From assembly GCA_007449985.2 (NCBI GenBank), contig VIIQ02000600.1, forward strand, positions 1 through 64,000: a stretch of 64,000 nucleotides of DNA, written 5' to 3'. This DNA is from Desmodesmus armatus (lineage: Eukaryota; Chlorophyta; Chlorophyceae; Sphaeropleales; Scenedesmaceae). Shown here piece after piece: positions 48,101 through 57,600 of the stretch (the stretch's first letter is position 1; every line of letters starts with the position of its first letter). Below the pieces are notes generated by a model. It was not told where the DNA came from, made no database searches, and was given only the letters and a program-made list of their open reading frames with translations. Both the position numbers and the translations under genes were made by a program.

Positions 48101-48614
48101 GGTGGTAGTGTTTGCTGTCCCGTCCTCAACTGCCAATGGTACTGTCCCAAGCATGTTTTCCACAAAGGAAAGCCATGGAGCCAGTCTGGCCGTCTCGTTA
48201 CGCTGCTTGTGTCCATATCAGACCGTCCTCACCGTTTGCTGCCCCCAGCTCATCCAGCACATTGCGCAGGCCGCGCACTGTGGGGATGGCCACACCATAA
48301 ACTGGCAAGCCCTGCACCTGCCTGAAGTTGGGTGCCCCATCCAGCAGGGGCCTAAGCTTGGTGTTCTGACAACTGCGTAGTAACAGTTTGCAGGCAGGTA
48401 ACGCGCTGGGTGCTTGCTGTTTGGTCACTGTTCACTGGACAGCAACTGGACCAGCAGATGCCCTTCAGATACGATGCCAATGCCCCTAGCGCAACATGCG
48501 GGCTTACTTTGGGAAGTGATCTGCCTTTAAAAGCGTTTGCTTGATCAACACATCACCCGAGCGGGTAGCTATGACTTCTTCGCTCTTTGGAAAACTTGGA
48601 GTGTCGAGCTCCAT
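33688..48614 (-). CDS. PALD1: Paladin-like protein with three PTP/phytase-type repeats
   Basis: Twenty-eight exons, from 48508-48614 (MELDTPSFPKSEEV...GDVLIKQTLLKADHF) to 33688-33811 (stop 33688), about 1,890 residues. Main exons include 48233-48372, 47212-47325, 46087-46202, 45296-45437, 44778-45021, 43090-43230, 41705-41826, 39598-40018, 36558-36799, 35467-36198 and 34471-35258. Three repeats are visible. Each has a NFRxV/xGLPVYGVAIPTVRG start, an MREEPVLYINGKPYV-type block, a WEPxxSDAVQTPxEVY block and an RYxLLIAFxAYL...RPEL end. Repeats 1 and 2 have the CX5R loop (CQMGRGRTTTG at 45310; CQMGAGRTTTGTV near 39975). Repeat 3 has VVSRTATGSSAR instead, with no cysteine. Ser/Gly/Ala inserts enlarge repeat 3. 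Vertebrate paladin is a phosphoinositide phosphatase; substrate here is unknown. The frame needs one extra base in exon 5 (45746-45831), exon 11 (42560-42676) and exon 19 (38903-39291). Confidence 0.85.
35442..35460. repeat. 19-base word shared with a BTB intron
   Basis: CACTTGTAACAACCTCCCC, identical to 20342-20360, directly after the donor of paladin exon 25 on the minus strand. Confidence 0.6.
38572..38741. repeat. Foldback (MITE-like) element in paladin intron 19
   Basis: Arms of about 75 bp: TTGCAGACGG...GTGTCTTTGCA and CAGCAGCATGC...CATCGAGGTGGC on the left match the reverse complement of the right arm (GCCACCTCGATGCACAGCAT ... TGCAAAGACACGC ... CCGTCTGTGCAA) with several mismatches and small gaps. 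The centre is short (about 20 bp). Size and shape fit a miniature inverted-repeat element. No target-site duplication was identified. Confidence 0.7.
43859..43893. repeat. Three tandem GTGTCTAGGAG units
   Basis: Eleven-base unit repeated three times in the paladin intron between exons 8 and 9. Confidence 0.9.
44059..44106 (-). repeat. Copy of paladin exon 8 tail in its downstream intron
   Basis: The exon tail with donor (44376-44420: GCATCCAGCAC...CTGAGCAATGCAGGTGGG on the coding strand) is echoed at 44059-44106, including the GCAATGCAGGTGGGT donor. It lies about 320 bp further into the intron. Confidence 0.65.
44136..44157. repeat. Poly-C run of about 22
   Basis: Uninterrupted C run in a paladin intron, followed by GCGCGCAC. 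Confidence 0.95.
46267..46507 (-). repeat. Decayed copies of paladin exon 4 head in intron 3
   Basis: Exon 4 begins at 46202 with GCATTGACCGCAGCCGTG. Upstream, minus-strand copies start near 46300 (GCAGGCATCGACCGCACCCC) and near 46507 (GGTTGACTGCAGCACTGTGG), with another weak copy near 46370-46400. Each follows a G/CAG-type border. Translations IDRTPVEA and VDCSTVEAMGA echo IDRSRVEAMEA of the true exon. Confidence 0.7.
46645..47211. repeat. 92-bp tandem array abutting the paladin exon 3 donor
   Basis: Seven borders spaced 92 bp apart (46645, 46737, 46829, 46921, 47013, 47105, 47197). Units are almost identical. One site alternates GTGCCCCTCAG and GTGTCCCTCAG in successive units, which points to recent duplication of a 184-bp dimer. 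On the minus strand each unit carries TGCAGGTGCGTGCAGTG, a near copy of the true exon 3 donor (ACACAGGTGCGTGCAGTG at 47205-47220), so the array seems to have grown from the splice-donor region. Confidence 0.92.
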
Positions 48615-50627
48615 GCTGTGGTACCGTCTCGCGTGCTTTGATTGAAGGTTGCATCAGCAGCCACATCCTTTCCTCAGCGATCGCGTTCTGGTGTGATGTG
48701 GGGTTTGGACGGCAGCACGTGTCACGGTTTGACGCGCCGTGGTTGTTGTGCCTAGTAGCAGGCCAGTTGATATCAAATACCAAATGTGTTCAAGCGTGTA
48801 GGGACAAAGTAGCCCTCGCTTGCAGACACCCAGACATGAATGCAAGCCTTGGACGTGGGTCCAAGTTGGACCCACGCTTGACTGTCGCTGTGAAAGCTTG
48901 TGGAGTAATGCGTTTGAGTCATTCAATGTTGTTTGGGATGCAACGAGGGCCTGACTGACTTGCTGTGACAGGCCCTCAGCTTTGTACTGCAGCACCAGCC
49001 AGCTGCGTAGTGAGGTACACCTCAAGACCACACTAGCTGGTGAACAGCTGGTCAGCTCCTCTGATATCCCCTTATGTGGCTGGTGCTGGACCGATCTGCA
49101 TCACACATGAGCCAATGCGAGTGTCCCCGGGACTGCGCGGCGCAGGGAAGCCTGCAGACTGACTCCGTAACTGACTCCAATGCAGCGCAAGCACTCCTGC
49201 GTGCTCTATAGCGTTGATAGCCCCAAGTCCAGGGTGCGCATGTGCACAGCGGGCCAACAGCTGGCACATCGCTTGTACAAAAGATGCTGGCCTGTTTGCG
49301 GTGTTGTGGTTGATCATTGAGTTAATTCTTTGCCAGAGCAGATTGCCAGAGCAGGGAGAGCCACTATAGCTTCACCAAAAGCACATCCAAAACAGGCAAC
49401 AGCAGCATGCCTAGGCAGCTGGCAGAGGGCATGGCAGCATATGCTGCCATGCATGGCGCGGCACGCACACCGTCTGCGCGGGCCGCGGCGCCGCGGCGCG
49501 AGGCCCCCCTCCCGCTTTGACCACACCCCCAGACACAAAGGAGGTTCAAACTTGCAATATCGGGCCGCCATGACTATGACATGCCCAAGGCAGGCAGACA
49601 GTGATGCGCACAACAGGCAGCCACATGCCACCTCTTGACTCCTGCCTCTTGAAAGACGCTCAACAAACACCACGTGCAATGAGTGGCTTTGGTGACACTG
49701 GCAAGCAAGCAAAAGGTGGTGCAACTCACCCGATACAATATGTAAGATGGTTACTACATATGTCTTCACAGCCAAAAAATGCTAATTGAATAGGAACCCA
49801 GCAGTGCGCCCTGATTCCCAAAACAGAGCCCCTCTATGGCAGGCTGCTACTGCTGCCGCTGCTACAGGCTTGGCAGCGGCTGCAAGCACTTTCCCAACGC
49901 CATGCACCAGCAGCAGCAGCAGCACCACCACCACCGCCTCCACCTCCACCACCACCACCAGCCAGGCTCTTGCCATGACTGCTGTCGAAGGGTGCTAGTA
50001 GGTGGGCTGGCAGCTGTTGTGTTGTGTGTCTACTGATGTTGGTGCATCAATGCTTGGTACTGCTTGCAATGCATCGCAAGCAAGCATGCCAGCTGAGTAC
50101 TATCAGAGGGTGTGTGCACACCGTGTAGGACCTTGTTGTGCTTGTGGAGGTGCACCAGCTGCGCAGCTGCTGCACCTCACCTGCCCCTGGCTTGTCATGT
50201 GTTGCAAACAACACATCGGACTACTTCTGTTTGGTGTTTGTTCAACAGGTGCCTGCCCAGCTGAAATCTTGTGGCTGGCGCCAGAACTGCAAATGCAGGT
50301 GGACCTTGATCAGGTGAATGGCAAGTCTCAGCCTTGGCTTGGGAGCGAAACACAACTGGAACACGTGAAAGGCATTACTTGCAACATCTGCAACCCACAT
50401 CCGCATGCGAGACAGGATGTCTAGTCTAGTCACCCTTGCACCCTTTCAAAGCCCTGACACCCTGTCCACGTCACTTGCCGATTCATCTGCGCGATCTGGC
50501 CCGTCAGCACGACAGAACGTTTGTGCATGATACTTGTTGCTCAAAAATCCTGTTGATCCTGTAGATCGTCGTGTCCTTCGCGAGTTCTGTCGTTCCGTGA
50601 TCTCCAGCAGAAGCATCAGCTGTCCCG
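48615..50627. promoter_or_regulatory. Divergent intergenic region, paladin and plastid-protein genes
   Basis: Two kilobases between divergent start codons. It must contain both promoters. No core promoter element was assigned. It contains a 16-bp GC palindrome (49482-49497), a CAC/CCA repeat (49918-49965) and a plus-strand stretch at 50240-50312 with exon-like borders (VPAQLKSCGWRQNCKCRW) that I could not join to anything. Confidence 0.4.
49482..49497. repeat. Perfect 16-bp GC palindrome
   Basis: GCCGCGGCGCCGCGGC equals its own reverse complement. It lies in a GC-rich patch (49460-49510) in the divergent promoter region and could be a protein-binding site or simple low-complexity sequence. 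Confidence 0.9.
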
Positions 50628-52294
50628 ATGGCCCTGATTGCACGTCAGTCCGTTGTCTCCCAGAGGTACTGCAGCCCCGCAACCGTCAAGGCTGCCCCTG
50701 CTCCACGCTCTGTCCGATGCAAGGCATATGTTCCGCTTGAGCTGATCGCTGCTGGTGAGTGCTGAATATGGTTACGTACAGCTGCTTGGCTGGTGAAATG
50801 CTGCCACAGAGTCATATGTGCTGCAGTTTAGTCCCTCCTGGCCGCTTGTAGGCCGTCAGCTGTCAATGAGGGTGTGCAGCGGAAGCACACCACTTGCATG
50901 CCTTACTGTGCACACTTGCTGCCTGCTGCCCCCTGCTTGCTGCCTGCTGCTTACTGTAGCTGGTGACGTGGATGCACCCATCGCAGTGCCTATCGTTGCT
51001 GCCATAGTCGTGACGGCAGCCATCACCTTTGCTGTGCCTGCTTACCTGAACCGCGGTGAGCCCTGCCCGGTCGAGAGCTCGAGACAGCATAGATGCAGCA
51101 GCTTTTGCCAGTCAGCTCAAGCATGATTAGCAGCTACGTTAATTACTTGACCTGGTTCAAGCTGCGCCATCCAACACATGCAGACTGTTGTTGCATTGCA
51201 GCAACTGTTGTCCCCCCCCCCCCCATCGCACCGTTCTTTGGGGACTGTGACCAATACTGCATCAGCATTGCTGAACAGTTTGCAAGCTGCTGTGCATGCA
51301 AGCTGCCGTCAATGCTGGATGTAGCCGGCTGCTGATGTTGCTGGATCCCTGCGACAACGCCTTATCACCTGGGCCGTGAGCCTTCTGCTGCCTGCTGCCA
51401 CTATTGCTGTTCACTTCTCTTGGACTAGAATCTCAAGGTATTACAAGCTATGGGGATTCCTGCCCCCTGGGGATTTCTGCCTCCACCTGCGCTGCTTGAC
51501 ACTGACAGCAGGTACTCACTCCACAAGAAGGCAATTCTAGGCGTGCCTTGCCAGGCACACACCCCGGCACATGACCCTCGCACGGTCAGAAACTCAACAG
51601 GCACATGGCACAACTGCCATACTCATTTGACCACTTGACAGCTGGCCATTCTCATGTGGCACACTCACCCACTGCTGCTTAAGCTACTCTCAGCACTGAC
51701 AGACAACTCCAAGAGCCAATCGGGCAGCAGCCGGAATTGGTCCTGACACCAGCAGCTGCAACCCCCGCTGCAGAGGCAAAGTTCCCAAGTGAACCCGTAA
51801 CCTCCACACCTAGCACCATTGACAAAGGCCACGCGAGCAGCAGAGCAGGCCAGCCTTACTCTCACGATCAGGCCGCTTCAGCTGGTGGCTGTTGCACTGT
51901 GCTATGTTGTGCCGTCACAACTCTCATTCTGCTGTTGTGTTGTCACGGGGTACCTTTGCCACTCCCTCCCCCCCCCCCCCCAGGCCACGGGGCACCTTTG
52001 CCACTCCCCCCCCCCCCCCCAGGCCAGGAAACTGCTGACACAATGAGGCTGCTGTAGCTCAGCTGGTGACGTTTGGTGACGGTTGGACTGGCCTATGTTG
52101 TGTCTGATGACTGATGACTGATGTTGTTGCTGTTGTGTTGTTTGTTGCTACTGTGTGCCCCCTCAACAGGCCAGAAGGCTGCTGACCAGATCTTTGCCTC
52201 CAAGGGCAGCCCCACCAGGCAGCCCCTGAAGAATGCCAAGGGCAAGGCAGCCGCAGCAACCAAGGGCAAGACCACAGGCAACAAGAGGCGCTGA
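50628..52294 (+). CDS. Small plastid-targeted single-pass membrane protein (putative)
   Basis: Three exons, 50628-50754, 50960-51055 and 52170-52294, with matching phases give about 115 residues. The N-terminus (MALIARQSVVSQRYCSPATV, then PAPRSVRCKAYVP) has the basic, Ser/Ala-rich look of a green-algal chloroplast transit peptide with a VRC-K cleavage-like site. One hydrophobic segment follows (IAVPIVAAIVVTAAITFAVP) with a short acidic GDVDAP before it. The C-terminus is a Lys/Ala/Gly-rich basic tail (GQKAADQIFASKG ... KTTGNKRR). This suggests a thylakoid or envelope protein with one membrane span and a charged tail. I do not recognise the family. Intron 2 is 1.1 kb and contains dispersed repeat copy B. 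A TGTAA signal follows the stop by about 200 nt. Confidence 0.75.
51283..51745. repeat. Dispersed repeat, copy B, inside an intron
   Basis: Matches copy A (531-1010) from GCAAGCTGCTGTGCATGCAA through GTCCTGACAC. It occupies much of intron 2 of the small plastid-protein gene, in the same orientation as copy A. Poly-C runs follow at 51969-52020. Confidence 0.75.
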
Positions 52295-52496
52295 ACCCGC
52301 AGCACTGTCGCACAAGACTTTTCCAGAGCCAACTCTGGAACTGCACGCTTTATGCATCACCAGCATGTTGCGGTGGCATAATGCACCCCACTGCAGCTGT
52401 GCAGTGGGGTGTTGGGATGGCCGAAAGAGCTGCTCATGAAGTGCTTGCCTTGGGCTTTGTTCTGTATGACATGCACTTATGCAGTTGATGTTGTTG

Positions 52497-52501
52497 TGTA
52501 A
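52497..52501 (+). terminator. Poly(A) signal TGTAA
   Basis: TGTAA 203 nt downstream of the small plastid-protein gene stop, in TTGTTGTGTAACATGG. Confidence 0.55.
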
Positions 52502-54658
52502 CATGGACGATGGCATCTGTCATGATGCAGCTTGCATACAGTACCTCGGAGGCCTGGGGCTGTGCGGAGTCTGTACTGCTCAGGCTTGGGCTGACAATCA
52601 GCACCGGTTGTGTGCAGCCTTTGCTGCTTAGCTGGCAGATGCTTGGCTGGATTGCATGCCGCTAGCTAGCAAGCGCGTGCAAGGTCTCATGTTGGCCACA
52701 GTGCATTTTGGGGAACCTGTCCACAGGGTGGTTGGCAACCAGAACTTGTGGCAGTGTGCTGTTGGCATTTACATGACAAGATTTGGCAGCATACACATCA
52801 CACTGACCTGCACCTGGTTTGTGCGGATGGCCTTGGTAACAAACAGCTGTGTCATGGTTGCGGGTGAGGGTAGTACAATGACACACCATGGCAGGGCCGT
52901 TCGGCATTTCTGTCAGCAGGCACACACAACCACCATCAGTTGAAGGATGATATGGACTGAGCAGACGTCCTCGGTGTCTTGCTGACAACTATTACAACAA
53001 AACAGAATCGGCCACCTGCTCACCAACGCCGGCAGGCCGCCCCATTTGGATTGACAAATGGTATCTGCAATGGTCACACATACTACCGTTCACGAGTCAC
53101 ACTTGCTGCACCAGGGGAAACAACCTCCTGCCGCACTCGCAACGCACATGAGGGATCACAAGCAACGAACTACTAAGCTGGGCAACAGGCGCTGTCCAGG
53201 CCAGCACTTGCTGGCATATGCTGCTCCCTCCTCTCCCCTTCACTGTCATAGATACCCTGCAAAGCTGCCACACCGTGACACCACAACCTTTACTGCCATG
53301 CCAGACCCTGTCACACGTTGACTGCACTTCCTAACAGCAAGACACCACTGCTTGCACCAACAACATCACTGGTGTGTGCTCCCCTCAACAGCCGGTTGGC
53401 AACCGCACAGTACGCTCCTTCCTCAGGGGCGACTGGGCAACACTCAAACTCACAAAACAAGCTTTACTCACTGGAAAGCCCCCTCAGAAACCTGCACTGC
53501 TGCTTGTTGCAAACACTCTTCCAAATAGTATTCACTACAACTCCACCTTGCAACTAGATGCTGCATCCCGACATGCATACATGATTGCATTGCACCCCAC
53601 AAAACGCTGCAACACCACCATTTGCCCAGTGCCGGGCTGTACTGAGTGTGTTGAACGGACTCCACAGGACCAACCCCTGGTGCATGCTTCAACCAAATGC
53701 GCCTGACCGCAACTTGGTGACCTAGCCAGTCCGCCCCAACACTCCCTATTACTGCTGTCAATACTGCTGTCGAATGAGAGCCGAGGTGTCACAGCGAAGC
53801 ACAACAGGGTCTGGGTGCTCTTCCTCCGTCACCACCCAGCTGGCTTTCATTCTGCGCCATGTAGAAAAGAGATCTTCCTCGATCTGGTGTACTGCTGGGT
53901 GCAGTACACCATGCAGCACAACACAAAAAGCAACAACGGGCACTGGAATGCATCCCATTAACATACAACCTATCAGAACCCACTCATAAGCTACTGTCCC
54001 TCACTGCACCAGCCATGGCCAGAAACAAACGCTTGATAGGCCAGAAACAAACGCTTGATAGATAGGGGACATCCCCATGCGCTGCTGGAAGCACCATGCG
54101 TTAGCGAGGGATGCCCTCATGTCCTGTTGTACAATGACCTCCTGTCACAGGCCCCGACACACAACCCCCAGACAGCCATCAAGCACACTTCGGCACCTGC
54201 ACACCAAAACCTCGTCCTGTTGGCTGCACCAGCACAGCGCCCCAGATGCTGACCAGCAGGCGCAGGGAGCAAGTGAAACATCGCGCGACCCCCGGCAGAT
54301 GGGCTTGCCTGATTGCGCTGTGTGTGGCCAGCCGGTGGGAGTCCGCCCTCCCCTGGTAAACCAAAACATACATATCTCGCGGCCAAGACGTGCACACACA
54401 CAGAGGCACTTGAGCAATGCATGCTGCGTTGACAGCAGCACGTCAACCCAGAGTGCTGAGACAGGTGCTGATCACTGCGCAACAGCACGTGCGCACGCAA
54501 ACGCACCCACACACGACGTGTGCCGTACATGCTGCACCAAGCGCAGATGCTCCTACACAAATCTGAGTCACCTCACAGCTTGAGGCTGTGCCAAGCCAGC
54601 TGCAGCTACTACTAGTACTACTAGTAGGACCTGAGCTTCACTGTGGAGGCCACATTGA
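52502..54658. other. Mostly unassigned region with coding-like fragments
   Basis: A plus-strand frame at 53058-53120 (GLTNGICNGHTYYRSRVTL) and a longer one at 53336-53706 are protein-like. A minus-strand stretch near 53760-53900 (HQIEEDLFSTWRRMKASWVV) is also protein-like. No joined gene model was found. 54005-54052 holds a 23-bp tandem duplication (GCCAGAAACAAACGCTTGAT). Nothing else recognised. Confidence 0.4.
53336..53706 (+). CDS. Cys-rich coding-like open frame, unrecognised
   Basis: About 120 codons open up to a stop at 53704-53706. The sequence includes TNNITGVCSPQQPVGNRTVR, SFLRGDWATLKLTKQALLTG, ALLLVANTLPNSIHYNST and CNTTICPVPGCTECVE. Several NxS/T sites and paired cysteines suggest a secreted protein, but there is no start codon in this frame near the 5' end. 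It could be the last exon of a gene whose earlier exons I could not place, or a remnant. The motif style (NGIC/NGVC) resembles the fragment in NOC4 intron 6. Confidence 0.3.
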
Positions 54659-57600
54659 TCATCTCAGCACGTTGACCAGCAGCTCCTGTCCCTCCAGCAC
54701 CATATCCGCCGCCTGGTGGCTGAAGTTCTCCCCAATGAACTTGAACAGTGGGCTGTTCTCCTCCCAGGGGGCCAGCAGCTCCACCCCCTTGGCAATGACT
54801 GTGGCCCAGGCCAGGATGGACAGGTTGTGGAACAGCTTGGTGATGCCACGGTCACCCAGACCCTCCAGTAGGTGGGCAACATCACAACCCTCAGTGTAAA
54901 GTGCCTGCGGCAACACATCAAGCACAAATGCGTCACTGCGAGCTTGTGTGTGGGGGTGAGCAAATGTGATTGGCATGCTTACTACATGCTAGCTATTCAA
55001 ACAATCCCTGTGCTAACACATCAAGCACGAGCATGGGCGTCACTGCGTGCGGGTGTAGGGCGTGTGAGGGACGGCTGGGAAAGAGTGGAAGGCACACCCT
55101 CACGTGAGGGGTGCACCTTGTCCCAAGAGCCATGGTGGCTGCACAGTCACTGTGTGCGCAATTTCGCTCTCAGCGCAACCCTTCTGTACCGCTCTTCCAG
55201 CTTTCTCTCTGCCCCCCGTGCGCCCCCCAGCCCGTGTTCTGTGATGCGAAATCACGCAGACCAAAGCTGCTGGCCCCGCACCTGGTCAAAGTTGGTGGTA
55301 GCCACAAAGATCAGCTCAGCGGCAATGGCCTTGTTCACCACCTGCAGCACCAATGGCACGCAGCAGCAGCAGCAGCGCTCAAGGGATCCACAGCTCAGGG
55401 CCAGGCGCAGGCTTGTGTGGGGAGGGATGGTAAGGGGCACGCTGCTGCACGTGTTGCCTTGCCAGCGCAGCAGCGACACACCCTGTCGGGCTGCAGCGTG
55501 CAGGCAGGAGCGGCAGCTAGGGCTGCTGCTGCACTACATAATCACTGTGCCGCAGCCGTGATGCAAACCCAACAAAGCTGCACCAACAACATGCCTCTGT
55601 TTGAGTGGAACTGAGCCCAACGCCTCTACAGCTATTGCAAACGCAATGGCACACCTGAATGCCGTCACCCAGGGCCCCACTGTAGTCCTCGTTAGCAATG
55701 CAGGCAGTCACCAGCAGCCCAGTGGCCACTGTCTGCATGATCAGGGCCAGGCCGGCTGTGTTGAGGGAGCTCTGACAGGCCTGCGGGGGGGGGGGGGGGG
55801 GGGCAGACACCAAGCAGCAAACAGGGGTAGCACCAGCAGCCAGTAGGTAAACCAATGAGGAGGAGACGCTGCTCAAACTCAGGCATTGGTGTAGGCGACA
55901 GCAGCAACTATAACTGGCCTGTGCGCAGCAACTGAATCTCAATCTGCTGCACAGGCAGCTACAAAGCACTGTGCAGGGGTGCTATACAGCCCCCTACAGC
56001 CCATTCAAATGGCTTCTCCTTGTAGCTTCAGCATCACACTGCCCACCTGCACAAGCCGCTCCTCTGCCTGTGTCAGCACATACTGCTGCTGCTGCTCCTG
56101 CTGCTCCTCCGCCGCCGCTGCCTCCTCATCATCCGTCGACCTGCTGAGAATCGGCAGCGGAATCTTCTGCAGCATCTCAATCCCCTTCCGCGCCGCTACC
56201 GACGCTGCCTCCGCAGACCGCCCCCCTGCACGCTTCGCAACCGCAGCTGTCGTCGTGAAGATACTCTGCAACGCGCTGCCATCCCTGCTGTCCGTCGACC
56301 CTGCTGCTGCTGTGCCGTTCGCACCGTCCGCACCGCTGGCACCGTTCGCGCCGTTGCTGCCGTATGCTGCAATCACGGTATCCGCTGCGCTGCTGAGTGC
56401 TGCTGCTGATGGTCGTCGGCCTGCTGCGGAGTACTGTAGGAGGTAGCTGAAGGCGAGGCGGATAGCCAGGCGGTCGATCATGGGGAGCTCCTCGTCATGT
56501 GCTGCTTCATAGGCGCGCCGTTGGGCTTCCAGTGCACCCTCCACATCATCCAGCGTGGTCCCGTACTTGTTGAGCACATACCTGCAGGGCAGCAGAGCGG
56601 CACACACAGGGTCAAATTTGTTTGTCAACAGGGTTGTGCGCACACATTGTGAAGAATGGTAGCTGTGCGCACCAAAGTTCATATCTTATATTTGCTGTGA
56701 GGAAGAGTGGCGATGACGGGTGGCAAGCCACCTGCGCAGGCGCATGTGCTGATTTGCAGGGAAATCTAGAGTGCAGCAATATGTTATCCCCTGAGTTGGA
56801 TGCCAAATCAAGGGATTACCTCAGTGACTCACCACATGGCTGTTGAGCGCCCCACAGCAGCAGCAAAGAACAGCCCAGAGGCCAAGGTCACCAGGGGGGG
56901 CCACTTGCTGGCAGCTTCCTGCACATGACAACAGAGAGGGGGTAAACAGACAGGCGCCACATGTTGGGATGAAACAAGGAGTGGGCAATGTGCATGTGTG
57001 CGCGCTTTGCTGATGATGAAATGTGCTGACCATGAGGTTCAGGCTCATCCTACCCCCCCCCCCCCCCCCCCCCCTTGACCATGTGCCGCGGCTGGACACC
57101 AAACACAGCAGCAGATGCCCCCCCCCCACACACCCAATAGAAGCATGCACGTTGGAAGGAGCATGTTGACATTCCCGCATTGACATTGCCCAGCCCTGCC
57201 TCCTGACACTCGTTGCACCACCTGCTGGGGAGCCACAGACGGGGGCTCAGCACCCCTCCCGCGTGTCCCAAGGCTTACCAGAGTGGACACGATTGACACA
57301 GTGGTGGCAGCGATGGAGAACTGAGTGAACATCAGACCCAGGCGGTTGATCCCCTGCAGATACAACACCAGGAAATATCATGAATCAACACACCAGGAAT
57401 CACCAGGAAACATCAGGTATCACCAGGAGATAGCAGAAAAAGACTGGATGTGCATCAGGCCCAGGCGTTTGATGCCCTGCAGACAAAACACCCAGAAAAT
57501 AAGAGGGACAGGGAGGAACAATTGGACCAACCGTGAGGGACTAGCACATGACAGCCATTGACACAGACCAGCATAACGCACGTAGGTACATGCCTGATGC

